From NCBI GenBank assembly GCA_029215795.1, contig JARDYH010000003.1:102394609-102458608 (forward strand): DNA of 64,000 bases, read 5' to 3'. The DNA comes from Anniella stebbinsi (Eukaryota; Chordata; Lepidosauria; Squamata; Anniellidae). The notes under the pieces are model-generated. The model was given only the letters and a program-made list of their open reading frames with translations. It was not told the origin of the DNA and made no database searches. Positions 13,025-27,700 of this stretch are shown piece by piece (position 1 is the first letter of the stretch; the number at the start of each line of letters is the position of its first letter). A program made the translations under genes and the position numbers.

Positions 13025-15105
13025 GGATTTTTAATGATACCATTTTGGATGTTAGATAATTTATTTTTAAAAGGAGGATTAAGCAGAGAAGGAGGCTGGG
13101 ACAAAAACAGAAAGAAGTGCTTAGCCATTGCAACTAAATTTCACTGATTTTAAATGAAGCTTGTCGAGATGTAAGGGCCCACCATTGCCTCCAAGAGGAC
13201 TACCCCAGCCCAGCAGCTGCTCTCAAAGTGACCGAGTCCTGACCTCCTTACAAAGGAGCAGTACTAGGGACTTGCCTCCTCAGTGGTGGCTTCTCAGTTT
13301 GTTTAATCGTTGTTGCCATTGCTATACTGAATTCTTTTCAGGCAGAGAGAAAGAACTGCCAAGACTTTCTAGCCACTGTCACCTGGGTCCTTCAAGCTAC
13401 TAGTTCTGATGGCCAATATGCTACCTCCAATATCAGAGGCAGTGTGCCTATGTACTCTAGTTGTTGGGGAACAATGAGCAGGAGGGTGCTATTTCACCCA
13501 TGTCCTACTTGTAGATTTCCCACAGGTAGCTGGTCAGCCGTTGTGTGAACAGAAGGCTGGACTGGATGGACTCTTGGTTTGATTCAGCCTGGCACTTCTT
13601 ATGTCCTCCTCCTCCTCCTCCTCCTCCTCCTCCTCCTCCTCCTCCTCCTCCTCCTCCTCCTTCTCTCCTTTTGCTCTCCCCCTGGGGTAGCTTCTATATT
13701 CTCTGAGGACATGCACCAGTGTGTCCATACACGACCTGGTTCTGTTTACTTCTGGCAAGGTAGCTGTGGAAGTGCCAGGGATCAGGTTTAGACTCTCTAG
13801 AGATACTGTGGCATTTAGACTATTTGGATGTTACTTGAGAATGTTGCAATTAAGAACACATATCTCCATCAGGGCGGTGGTGGCTGTTGCCTCCATAGTG
13901 ATACATATACCAGTTTGCTTCTGACCATGAGGTTTATCCTGACAGGATGTTGCTAAACCAAACAAATGATGGGCTGCGAAAGAAATGTGGGCAAACTGTT
14001 TATAATACCTTGATTAAAATTGGGTAGGGTTACCAGATAACGTTTCCAACTGGCTGCAGGGCTGACAAATTGCTATCCTGCTCTAGATCTAAGAAACCTA
14101 AATTCTGTTTTGGATTTTTCAGCTAGAATTGTTTTAATTTTGGAGTCTCATCAGGCCACTTGATAAAGTTTAGGGCAGCAGTCCTAAAGGTGACTTTACT
14201 GCTTAAGACTTCTGATAAAACAGGTTGTGGAATGAGACCATTGCGTAATAGTTTCTAGACAACTGACAAACATCTTGGGAAAATGTACATAATCTGCAGT
14301 GTTAACTGACACACTATACACAAGATAGAGATAACAATTTAATGTGAATTAGGTTTTTCTACCGCATTTCATGTCAATCCAAGGAACTAATGTTTTTGAC
14401 AACTCAAACAGCAAAAAGTCTTGTGGCACCTTACAGACTACCAAATTTATTCTGTCATAAACTTTTGTGGACTTATGCCAGGATAATCTATAAAGTGCCA
14501 CAAGAGTCTTTGTTGCTTTGTTCTAATAGACTCATATGTCTACCTTCTGGACATTGACAATTCAAGTCAGGCTTGGGGACTGAATTAAATTTCCTATTTT
14601 CATAAGTGTAAGCCAATACTCACATTAATTATCACTGAAAATTTTCCAATGCCACTCAAAATGTTAAACCAAATCCCTGTAAGAGAGGGGAAAACTTTGT
14701 TAGCATCTTATTTCCATTCCATTTCTTCTTGCTAAGCAAAGTCTGAGGATAATCTTCTCTCAGTCTCTCTGTTTATATAAACTTCACCATACTTTTAGAT
14801 AAAAAAAGCATACCTATATCTTTTGCTCTTACTGTATCAGGCCTTCTTAGCTCACTGACAAACTTCCTGGCATCAAGACGAACTTCAATTATGTTGTTGA
14901 GCAGGGCAAACACTGGGGCCAGAGGAAAGGAAGCAACAAAGAGTGTCACGAAGCCAAACTGTATAACTGAAAGACAGAAAAGCATTGCTCCTAAGGTCCT
15001 TTGGCAAGAAGACTAAAGAACAAGTCTGCAATAACTTTTTAAGCCATGGTATGCATGGATATATAATGTTATGTATGAGATAGAAACCTTTTGAACCATG
15101 GTAGA

Positions 15106-15190
<85 letters not shown>

Positions 15191-16504
15191 TGTGCAGAGT
15201 AGATAGATAGATCATTTTCAATCTAGTTTCTGGCCACTGACACTGTACCCAGCAATGGACAGGGGGAGTGCTACCTTATTGATTCTTCTAGATAGCTAAA
15301 CCATGTTCAGTACCATTGATCGTGGAATCCTTCTGGAAAGGTACTGTTCTTTGGTGGTTCAGTTTTTACTGGTGAGTCAATGTGGTATTGGGAGACTTTT
15401 TTTTTTTTTAACATTGTGATGCCTACCAAAATGTCAGCTTTCACAGTGAAAGGGTGAAGGGACTTCAGAGTTGACTGATCCCAGAGTTCACCACAGATTC
15501 AAATGGGTGGAGCTAAAAGGTGAGAAGTGATCAGCTCAGCTAACTTCTCACCAAGGGCTTCTTTAGAGGAACCCTCCCTGAAGTAAAGTGGCTCAGGGAA
15601 ACAACCTTCCCTTTTGTTGAAAGGACAATTATCTAACTTAGTCAGTCAAGTTTTAGTCTAGAGGAAAGAGTCTTTACACTCTCTTCAGGTGTGAAGAGAT
15701 GTTTATTTGATGAATAAAGTTTTGTTGATTACTTGGCAGACCTCTATATTGTCTTGCATCGCAGTGGGAGGGCTTGGAAGCATGACAATTGGCTTTACTT
15801 AAATAACATATTATGTGCCCAAAGCAGTGAAAGTTAAACTTATTTTTTGTTATCCCATGCACATTTTGGGGACCCTCTGGATGGCATCTATATGAACAAA
15901 GCCCAGCCCACCCTCCAGATATGCAGAAATACTTTAGGTGGATGGAACATTTTGGATATGGCTAGACAATGTGCTGGACTCCTGCAGTGGATTTTGAACT
16001 GCTGAGCAGCAGGATGTGAAACAGGGAATTCAGCCTGAGCATCGTCGCTAACGTCTGGCCAAATTCGGAAAAACTGCAGGGCGCTCAATCACATCAGCAA
16101 AGAAGCTTCCTGACACAATATCAGATGATGTTTCTGAACCTTGTATGTTCCTTGTATAAAGGCTTCTAGATCAGGTTTGCTCATCTTTGCTGCCTACGGA
16201 TTGCCTTCGTATGATTTACCTCTGCCTCTGCTTTTGCCTTCTGACATAGTGGCTTGCCAAATGAGATTACAGCTGAGGGAAGACTTTAGTCAGTGGTTTC
16301 CTGGCTCACAGCCCTGACTTTCATCACTACACTATGCTGCACTCATTCTCATTTAGAGCAAAGCTCTCTTGCATTTATCACAGAAACCTTTGAGTTATAG
16401 GAACCATCAAGGATGCTTCATGAACATTTTATGTATTTTATCATATTTTATATTTACGGTTGTTCCCCGCCTTGATCCAAACGGAGAGGCGGGTAAGAAA
16501 TAAA

Positions 16505-16546
<42 letters not shown>

Positions 16547-17889
16547 GCTTCCCATGAAGCAAGCGCAACTTCTATTGTGCATTTTTTTTCACCCTTTGTG
16601 AAAAAGGGGGGGGGAGGGAATACTTCTCTGTTGCTAAAGTAACTGGGCCAATGTGCCACACTTCTGGATGCAGTAAAACAAATGGAGTGTGGAAAAACAT
16701 TGTCTGCCTTCTCTAATATGCATTTGAACGCAATTCTTATTCCTGTGTACTTCATTACATTCAGTGGAATGCTCATTTGGATGAAATGTCACTGGCTCAG
16801 TCCTTTCTGCAATGGGGATGAGCTCTCTTTTCTCCAAAAGAGCCAGAGTTCAGGGGAGCAATGGCAGTGGAGAGAAAACAAGCAAAGGAGTGTAAGAGAA
16901 GTTCTTGTGTGTGTGTTTTTTTAAATGAGCATTGCGATGCCTGCCAAACTGTCAGCTTTCACCATGAAAATCAAACCTCATAACATTTCAATGCCAGTAA
17001 TGATTCCTCAGGTAATTCTCAGCAGCAATTACTATATACAACATGCCTCCACATGATGCCCCAAAATGACACTTTCAACTCCTGCTACATCATGGAGATT
17101 ACAGAAAAATGTGACTTTCTCTTTAGCGATGCTTCTTTTGTTGATGCCTGAAAGTTAGGAGGTTTTGATGGATTCTCCTGCTTTAGGGGAAATTCTTCCA
17201 AAACTCCAGTATTAATCCCAGTAGGCTTAGAGACCCTGAATCTAATTCTGCCTCTGTTCATGTGGATGCCATTTTTCTCACTTCAGCAGGATTCTGTTAC
17301 ATTGATTTTTCAGACATTTCCCAACTAAATACCACAGAAAACCCTGATTCTTTTTTGAGGCTACGCTGGATGGGAGAAGGAAAGAACAAAAATCAGAGAG
17401 CAAATAAGTTCATTTTAATCTAAGCAGAAGGTTATTTTCAGAAATGCCATCTGGATAAAGGAGACAGAAATTGCTTATGGGCGAATGGGGTGATGTTCTT
17501 TGCTCTTAACACATTTATTTATTCTTTATTTATCATAGGAATTCAAATCCTACCCTTTAAATAAATTCCCAAGACAGATTTTAATAAAAAATCAAAGATG
17601 TTGCACATATAGCTGGGCTAGTACTTGGATTCACTGTACTTAAAGTTAAAAGGCTTTTTAATTTAGTGCATCGGAAGCAACCACCAATCCTGGCTGCTGC
17701 TGCTTCTGCTGCTGCTGCTGCTGCTGCTTGGCAAGGGTGCTGTAAACATGCTGTTAGCTGGCTGGAAGCTTCAACATGTGCTCTGCGTAACCTCTTGGAA
17801 ATGATGTACTCATGATGGTAGATATAAACAAAATCCACTTCATAGCCAAGGCATAGCTTTTCAAAGTTCACAAAGTCTTAAGCGTTAAA

Positions 17890-17925
<36 letters not shown>

Positions 17926-20900
17926 TATTTTAAGCTCACAAGAACATCTTGTTATTAAAGTGATTAAGTTTTTAAAGTGATTAATCCTATACATATTTAG
18001 TTAGAATTGAGTTCAGTGAGGCTAGGTTGTTGCCTAAGTTTAAGTTATTATTGTGCTAATGTTAATGTTATAGTTAGATTTCCTGGTCCACACAAAGACT
18101 GTGACACACAAACTATCATCTGAGCATCCTTAACATCCATGTCTGTTCTACTTTTAAGATACAGGGGAAATGTCTAAGACGTGGCAGTTAGTGAGAGATC
18201 CTTGGTACTGTGTTTTATTGGTGTTTTATTGGTATTTTAATGATGTATTGGTTCTAGGTGTTTTAATCAGTTTTGTATTTTGTGTTTGATGCTGTTCCCC
18301 ACCTCGATCCGTTGGGAGAGGCAAGAAATAAATAAATAAATATATTATTATTATTATTATTATTATTATTCACAAATTGAAACTCCTCAACAAAGTTTCA
18401 AGTGTCCTGGAGTAGAGATTCCTCAGTGCAGATGTAGCTGATTTAGTATTGGTGACATGGTCAGTATATCTGATACTTCAGCATCGTGCATTGGCTAGAA
18501 TCTCTATTTGTAAGAGGCATGTAAGGAGGATAATAGAGGATGATGGGCAGAACAATAACTGAGGTAAGGGAAATTGCAAATAAATAAAGAAGCTAGTACT
18601 TGACTCATTAGGCACTTACGTTAAAAGCTTAAGAACCTGGAATTTTAAATGCTAATTAAGTGGAAGAGGTATATACTGCACAAATGATTCCTGGTATTTC
18701 CTATAAGTAGATGGTGTCTTTGGGTAGAATTGCCTATTATTAGGACAGAGGTGTTGATGAAAATAGCTCTCTGTTGAGCCCCACCTCCATAATGTATACT
18801 GCAACTTATCTCATGTCTTTATGTCATTGTGCTCCCCCCACCCCCCACCCCCATTCTGTTACATTGGTTGCCACTCTTGGGGATGGGCAACCAGGGTAAT
18901 GATCTCAGAACCAGAGTAATTTTCATTATAGGAGGTTGTATCTGGCATGGGCCTAACATTTTTGGTGGCCTGTTTCTTAGCACACAGACCTTTGCCTTTA
19001 GAAAACCTTATGGGAGATACGGCCTGGAATTCAAGTTTCAATGAGAAAAGATTGAAGGAATCAGGTATGTTTAGCCTGGAGAAAATGTGATATGATAGCT
19101 ATCTTCAAATATCTGAATGGCTGTCATATAGGATGATGAAGCAAATTTGTTCTCTGTTGCTCTGGAGGGTAGGACCTGAAGAATGGGTTCAAATAACAAG
19201 AAAGGGGGATTTTGACTAAACATTAAGAAGAACTTCCTGATGGTATGAGCTGTTCAACAGTGGAACAGATTTCCTTGGACTATCCTTAATTAGAGGTTTT
19301 AAAGCAGAGGGAGAATGGCCATCTACCAGGGATACTGTAGCTATGGATTACTTGCATCAGTAAGGATTTGGGCTAGATGACCATTGAGGTCGGTTCCAAC
19401 TCTATGATACTATCTAGGGATTCACATGTGCTCTTTCAGGGTATATTATTCATAATGTACAGACAAGTGGGATTCTTCAGAATGTCCTGTCCTCTCACCA
19501 ATCCATCTGGCCAACAAGAATCAGTGCAGGTGAAGAGGGACCAACATACAAAGCAGCACTGATTTCAAAGCAGAATTCAACTACGTGGCTTTTTATGACT
19601 TGATTACATCAGCATTGAACTTTCCAACCCTTCTCCCAGAAACACGGCTGCACTTAACTACAATATTATTATTTCTTGCAATTAAATATACCCTCCTTTC
19701 CGAGCTCAAGTTCCGTCCTTCTCCGTGAGCCATATTCTTTTGCCCAATTTTGAATGTAAGCAAACATGCTCCATTGAAGAGCTCTTTTCATCTTCATTTC
19801 TGCCTGATGCCCCTTCAGAACAATCTCAAGTGACAGCTTCTGTGCTGAGCATCTCAAAGAGCTTCCTGTCCATGTGGGTGGTCTGTGTCATTCAGCAGTG
19901 AATCTGACAGCTGAATTTTGTGATACATTCTGAGCACCACAGGCAGGCGAAGAGAGAAGCATGTTTAATTTCTCTCAGAATCCACCCTCCTTAAATCCCA
20001 CAGACAGGACTCTACATACTGTGCAAATGGAAAAATTACAGGGGTGGGGAGCCATTACAGTTAATAATAGGAGATACCTATTTGAAACTGGAATAATATC
20101 TAACTTTGATATTTGTGAGGAAGACTAATTTCAGCAGGTGCAAGTTTTTCCATACACAGGGCAAGAAAGGTTGTGCTCACTGAAATTCTCTCATACAACT
20201 GCTAAATGAAGAACAGCCCCATCCTCTTTGCATCCAGTCATCACATTCTGATTCTAAAAACTGAGTCTGTGCTTTCTGAAGCAACACTGAAAATCAAGGG
20301 TAATATACAGCAAACATTTTTTTCTATCAGTGCAGTGTGGCTTACAAATAGAGGTGGTGGATGTAAGTCCATGTTTTCTTCTTTTATTGGCATTAAAGAC
20401 AAAGGGAAGACATGATAGAAGTTTATAAAATTTTGCATAGTGTAGAGGAAGTGGATTGAGAGGAATTTTCCCTCCCTCATAATACTGGATGAATTAAACT
20501 AGCAGGAGATTCAAAAAAGAACATAAGAACATAAGACGAGCCATGCTGGATCAGACCAAGGTCCATCCAGTCTAGCATTCTGTTCACACAATAGCCAACC
20601 AGCTGTCAACCAGGAACCCACAAGCACCCTCCCACCCATGTTCCCCAACAACTTGTAGACAAAAGGTCATTGCCTCTGATACTGGAGGTTGCACATAGCT
20701 ATTAGGACTAGTAGCCGTTGATAGCCTTCTCCAGGAATGTATCAACCCCTTTTTAAAACCATCCAAATTGGTGGCCATCACTACGTCTTGTGGTAGTGAA
20801 TTCCAAGCTTTAGCTATGCACTATGTGAAGAAGTCCTTCCTTCTATCAATCCTATGACTTATCTGTGCTACTACTTCAAACAATGTATAATTAATTTATG

Positions 20901-22636
20901 GAATTAGATTAGATGGCTTTTTAATTAAAGGATTAGATTAATTGATGCAGGATTGGATAATCAATGGATTATCAGTGGGACATAAAATGCAGGCAGGTTG
21001 ATTCTTTATACCCTGCTTGTGAGCATCTCAAGAAATTTGGCGGACCACTGCTTGACTAGATGGACCCTTGATCTAATCGAGCAAGACTCTTCTTATGCTC
21101 TTCTGTTAAGTGTGCCCTGATAATATATATCTGATTGTATCACGCACACCCTTCATTCACAGCACATGAACTAAAGTTTACCCTCATTGATTAAAGCTGC
21201 CCCCAGCCCCAAATATTGGTTAATTAACTGAAGGTTTGTTTAAACTTTGCAGCCTGAGTTATGTTGTTTTGCAGGATCTGAACTTTACTATTAGCTTCAC
21301 AAGATGCACAAAACCAAGTTATGGAAACAGAACAAGTTACATTGTACTTTAACCTGTAACCTGCTGGGTCCACAGATCATTGAAAGTATACCAGTTCATC
21401 AGTAGTGTTTTCAGGAGGTCTGGCATTTGTGTTCAGATAGTTGAGGACAATGGTAAATCTAGCATGCTCTACAAAGGTTTCACAAAATAGCTTTGGGGGG
21501 GGATCACTTTGGTATGGGCAGAGGAAAAGAATATTCAGACCATACTCATTTCCATGTATTCTGGAGTCAGGCCAGTGAAAGGTTCCAAAACATAGTCCAG
21601 TTCCCATTGCTGAGGCTGCTTGGAAGGATTTGAATCATTTTCCTTTGTCTCAGGCCTCTCATCCTTTAGCTTGCGGAACAATTTCTTTAATTTGCTGGGG
21701 AATGAAAAGAGTAGGTAATCAATTTAATAAAACTATATATATAGTACCTGTTATTACTACAGAAATGTAACCTAGGTTCATAGCAACACAAGGTTGGATA
21801 TAGGATCTGCCTTCTGTTGACAGGAAGGATCTGCTCATGGAAGGTGTTCCTGCTCAGTTTTGGGGGATACTCTCTACACCATAGCTCAGCCCATTCAGCA
21901 GGAGGGGGAGATCAATCCTCTGGGTAGTATTTTCAGGGGGCTGCTGTGGGGAAGAGGGGTTGGGAAAGTCCAACTCCTCCAGCTCACTTGCATGTGCCTA
22001 AATCTGGACCGAATGCCTTTTTCATATCTACACCAGAGATGTACAGTGGTTAAATAATTAGTCCCTCTCCCCAGAAAACACTGGGAATTGTAAATCTGCA
22101 AGAGAGGTTAGAGAATTCACACAGATAATTTTCAGCAGCCTCACTAAAAGTCCAGGAAAACAGCTTACAAGGAAAGTATTACTTACTAATTATTTTTGTC
22201 TTTAATCAACAGATTGCATGGCCCCATCCCATCCAAATATTAAGTGTCACATAATCAAAATGCAATATAATCAAGACAGCATATTTATTTATTTATCATA
22301 TTTATGCAACAAACATAAATGTTTATGAATTATTTTCTCCAAGAGGATCATCCCATTTTATCCTTGCAACCACCCGGTGATGTGGGTTAAACTGAGAAGA
22401 CAATAACAGGCCCTGGGCAAACCAGTGACCTTCATGGACCATTAGAGAGTTGAGTTAAGCATTCACTCTGCACCATTCCTCCATTGGCTGGACTACACTC
22501 GTAAAATCTTATCTATTTCAATGACTAATATAAATAAAGTTAAAAGAAACTTAGGAGTTTCAGGACCAAGTATTCTCTAGTAATGACACCAAATATACCA
22601 GCACCAAGACAAATATTAAAAATATGTTCAAGACAT

Positions 22637-22676
<40 letters not shown>

Positions 22677-22728
22677 TATTTGTAAACCGCCCAGAGAGCT
22701 TCAGCTATGGGGCAGTACATAAATGCAA

Positions 22729-22760
<32 letters not shown>

Positions 22761-24745
22761 TCATGGAAATGTATAAATATATTTGTGTGGACAGGTAAAA
22801 AAACAGGTTAATCTTGTGCTGCCAGGAGGTTAACAAGGGCTGCCAGAAACCGGTCCCCCTACAGCTTGCAATAAATCCATTGAACCTGAGGTATGCATGC
22901 TACACAAGGGAGATTATGAAGAAGTGAAGGTTCTATTTGTTAGCTTCTTGTTTAAACAAACAAAAAATCTCTTTCAAATCTAACCAAATGTAGGAGTAAA
23001 CACAGGTATTTGTAATCAAATACAAATAAGTGAAACTTCACGAAAACTCCTGGGCAGGGGGATTTGTCTGAGAGCCTGTTCAGATAACATGGTTAGTAAG
23101 GTGACCATCCACCCGGATTTGTCCGGACATGCCCGGAAAATGGCAGGCAAATCCGGGTCCAGGGGGAAATCCTCCATTCGGGGGCGAAATCTGGAAATGT
23201 AGCCCCCCAAAAGGCCTGTTTTGGGCAATTCTGGAAACGGGCCTTCCTAGGCCTGCCCATGGCCGATCCAGGGTCCTAGTGCATCATCGCCATGGTGATG
23301 AGACATTAGGAACCCAGATCTGCAATGAGAGAAGCAGCAGTAAGCTGTGAAGGCAATGAGTGGCTAGGCGCGGCAGCCACCTGGCCTGGCTTTGGCCCAC
23401 CCTGGTCCTCTTCCTGGAGCCGCAGCCTGGCCTTGATGTTAAGATCAGGTAACAGCATTATAAGCAGGCTTAAAACTTTAAAAAGTTTTAAGTATCAGCT
23501 GTTTTTATGTTTTATGGTTTTAAATTTTGTATATTGTTTGTTTAAAACATTTTTTAACGTTCAATCTTTTAATTTTTATCAGGTACCGTTTTGCTACCCC
23601 TATGTAGGGATCAGCACAGCAACAAAAGTCAAAGTGTGCAGATATTTGAGTTGACAGAACTTCTGAAAATTGTTGTCCCAATTGTTCTGGAAAAGAACCT
23701 GAAAATGTATAAATAAATAATTGCATGCTACTGAAGATTATTAGTTTGTGTATAATTTTAATAGGATTCCATTTAGAACAGCACTATTCTTTGGAGCAGA
23801 TATTTGGCAGTTCTGCAAAATGGGCTATCATGGCAAATATGAGTAAAGTCTATTTTGGCATTTTATTTTTTCAGATATAATTTATGTAAGCTGCCTTAGG
23901 GATTCTTTTGGATCAAAAAGAATTATAGAAATAAAATAAAAATGTTGTTGATGTTTTTCTAGACTGGGATGCAGAGACCTGCTGCAGTTACTTCGGTACT
24001 TGTACTTGCTCAGTGGGATTTTTTGGCTTCTTCTTTCTTTTAATAGTAGTTCCCCTATCCCAAATCGCAAACTGCTTTTGAAGTTTTCCTTGGACATGCA
24101 GCTTGATGTGTGACCATTTCAGAAACATGTCCAGTGCCTCCTTGGGCATGTGGAACTGACTGAGCAATTGTTTGAATGTCAGAAATAGAGTAAGGACTTT
24201 GACTGTTCCTCCTTTGAATAGCAAACCTCACACACTGCTTTTGGAACTCCTTTCAGTTGAAATTGATTTGCAGTGCTTGGGTGCATGAACCTCTTGGATA
24301 TAGGTTCCTTGGATTCTGATCTAAATTTGGGGCTTTCTCAGACGTAAATCTCATTGACTTACTTCCCATATAGTCCTACCTAAGCCCTTGGTTATTGGAG
24401 GTCCTGTTCCAACTGCCCTCATACACTGTGGTGTGGTGCAGGTCTACTTGGGAGTGGGCCTTTTTAGTAGTAGCCCCCTGTTGTAGAATACTGTCCACAG
24501 AGAGGTCTGGCTGGCACCTACTTTGCTTGAGTTGTTTGTGCCTACTTGCTTCCATAGTGCAAATGGAGAGGTGGGTCTCTAGCTGGTGCAGAAGATAATA
24601 ATTCGTTTTTTTAATAATGCATTTTGACCCATAGACCTTCCTCTCCAATTTGTTTGATATAATTGGCATGATGTCTGTTTTGTAACAATTGCTGATAATT
24701 GTTCATCCTTCTTAAGAAATCTTTTAAACAATTAAAAGGGTTGCC

Positions 24746-24777
<32 letters not shown>

Positions 24778-27700
24778 CTATTTTCTTACTCGTGGTGGTT
24801 TTATAGATGAACATGACAGGCTTTGCCAATTGTTATAGATGTAATCCAGGTGTCAGAGCAAGCCGAAGTGGAGAATGCTGAGATGAGGAAACCCAACAAA
24901 GAGGGAACTCCTTGGAAGAGGGTGACAGTTAGGAGCAGAAGAACTAGAAGACACTCTGCACCAGTGGAACCATTAGAGTTATGCAACCACTTTCAGTTAC
25001 TGGAGGAAGAGACTGCAGGTCAGCCTACAGAGGAAGAATTATAGGAGACCCCATGTAACAGGGAGCAAGAGGCAGAAGGTCAGTTGACCAAGAAGAAGCG
25101 AAGAGTAGTTGTTGTGGGAGACACACTGCTGCATGGGATTGAAACCCAAGTATGTTGTGAAGACCCATGGACTCGCCAGGTGTGATGTCTCCCTGGAGCA
25201 CAGATTAGAGATGTGATTGAAGGGTTGCCAAAGCTCATCAAGCCCACTGACACATATCCTTTTCTTCTCATCCATGTGGGAACAAATGATATTGCCAAGC
25301 AGAGCTATGAAGAAATCACATCAGACTTTGAAGCTCTAGGAAGGAATCTCAAGAACTTTGGGGCCCAGATAATTTTCTCATCCATCCTCCCAGTTCTTGG
25401 AAGAGGAATAGAAAGGGGAAAAAATACTCTGGGTAGACGACTGGCTACAAAGGTGGTGCCGACATGAGAGATTTGGATTCTGGGACCACGGGCTACGCTA
25501 CTTGGAAGATGGACTGCTGGCAAGGGATGGGTTGCACCTCACAAGGGCTGGGAAGAATGTGTTCGGCCACAGCATGAAGAACCTCATCAGGAGAGCTTTA
25601 AACTGAATCCTACAGGGGCAGAAGACGTAAACTTTGAGGCAACAACGGATGAAGGCTTATGCACCATAACAGAGAGAACAGCTCCAATAGTGCCCCAAAA
25701 CAGTGTTCACAACAACGTAGGAAAGAAGCCAGACTGCAAAGCGCATGGGCTTTGATGTCTATATACTAATGCCCAGCATATGGGAAACAAACAGAATGAA
25801 CTTGAACTCTTCATACATAAAGAAAAATATGACTTGATAGGTATAACTGAAACTTGGTGGGATGACTTCCATGACTGGAATATAGCAATTAAAGGATATA
25901 ACTTGTTCAAAAAGAACAGAAGAAATAGAAAGGGAGGCAGAGTCACACTATATGTTAAAAATACTTATCCCTGCACAGAAATACAAGAGGATTAGCCTGG
26001 GAGCCCCATTGAGAGCATCTGGATTAAAATAAATGGAGCAAGGAATATAAGGAGCATGATAGTCAGAGTCTACTACTGACCACCCAATCAAGGAGAAGAT
26101 GAGGACAAAACTTTTGAAAAGCAAATTGCCAGTGTTTCAAGGAAATCCAATGTACCAGTAATGGGGAACTTCAATTACCCTAATATCTGTTAGGAGACAA
26201 ATTCTGCCAAAAGTGGTCCCTCCAAAAAATTCCTGACATGTGTGGCTGATAACTTTCTCCTACAGAAAGTAGAGGAAGGAACTAGAGAAACGGCTATCCT
26301 TGACTTGATACTGACCAATAGGGATGACTTAGTGGATAAAGTGGCAGTTACGGGAACCCTGGGGGAAAGTGACCATGTCATGCTTGAGTTCTTGATTTTA
26401 AAGTAAGCAAAAGCTGAGTGTAGCAATACCTGTACTCTGGATTTCAGGAAAGCCGATTTTAATGAACTCAGAACTCTAATAAGTAAGGTCCCATGGCAAG
26501 TGACCCTAATGACAAAAGGAGTCCAAGATGGGTGGGAGTTTTTAAAAAAGGACATTTAAAGGCACAATTACAAACAATTCCAACAAGGAAAAAAGATAGA
26601 AGACAACAGAAAAAACCAATGTGGCTCCACAAAAAGCTTAGAGATGACATGAAAATAATAAAGGATACATATAGGAAGTGGAAGGAAGGCCAGGCTACCA
26701 AAGAAGAGTACAAACAGTTAGCACAGAAGTGCCAGAATGGTATCAGGAAGGCTAAAGCTGAGAAGGAGCTGAGGCTAGCGAGGGATGATAAAAGCAATAA
26801 AAAGGCTTTCTTCAGATACATGAATAGTAAAAGACAGAGGAAAGAAATGGTAGTTCAACTGCTTCATGAGGATAGCAAATTGGTAACAGATGACAAAGAA
26901 AAGGCTGAAGTGCTCAATTCCTAATTTGGCTCAGTCTTCTCCGAAAAGTGAAGTACAAGTTGAAGGGGCAGGAATACAGTTTGAGATTGATAAACAAATA
27001 GTCAAGGAACACCTCATTTTTTTTTTTGAAAGAGTTCAAATCTCCAGGGCTTGACGAACTGCATCCTAAAGTAATAAAGGAGCTGACAGAAGAACTCTCA
27101 GAACCACTGTCTATTATATTTGTGAAATCATGGAAGACTGGTGAAGTGCCGGATGACTGTAGGAAGGCTAATGTTGTCCCTATCTTCAAAAAGGGCAAAA
27201 AGGAGGAACCTAGGAACTACAGACTGGTCAATCTGACATCCATCCCAGGGAAAATTTTGGAACAGATTATAAAATAGTCAATCTGTAAACACCTTGAAAA
27301 CAATGCAGTGATTACTAGAAGCCAGCATGGATTTGTCAAGAACAAATCCTGTCAGACTAATCTGATCTCATTTTTTGATCGGGTAACCTCCCTTGTGGAC
27401 TGTGGGAATGCTGTGGATATAGTATATCTTGACTTCAGCAAAGCTTTTGACAAAGTGCCCGATGACATTCTGATTCACAAACTAGTGAAAAGTGGACTAG
27501 ATGGAACAACTATTAGGTGGATCCACAGTTGGCTACAGAATCAGACACAAAGAGTGCTTATCAATGGTACATTTTCACACTGGGGGGTACCGCAGGGCTC
27601 AGTCCTGGGCCCAGTGCTCTTCAACATTTTTATTAATGATTTGGATGAGGAGGTGCAGGGAATGCTTATCAGATTTGCAGATGACACAAAATTGGGTGGG

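Larger units (their letters stand above)
12612..14623 (-). other. ANO2 intron with microsatellites and a CR1-type tail
   Basis: About 2 kb. It contains a GATA/AG tract (12955-13022), a plus-strand CR1-type 3' fragment (13405-13602) followed directly by (TCC)n, and unremarkable AT-rich sequence from 13930 to 14620. Confidence 0.7.
14967..21545 (-). other. ANO2 intron with nested CR1 copies
   Basis: About 6.6 kb. It holds a TG/AG compound microsatellite (15109-15188), L2-type 3' ends (16445-16546, 18205-18370), TTA runs, a CTG run in antisense (17694-17730), a CR1 fragment (19035-19412) and nested CR1-type copies (20390-21112). The stretches 15240-16430, 16560-17500, 18380-19030 and 19420-20380 hold nothing I can assign. 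Confidence 0.7.

Noticed and set aside
13534..13758. Poly-Glu and poly-Leu frames on the two strands
   Set aside because: Both are translations of the (TCC)n microsatellite at 13603-13662.
26493..26924. Separate 143-codon Lys-rich protein
   Set aside because: It is the CR1 segment between endonuclease and reverse transcriptase, collinear with the rest of the element.
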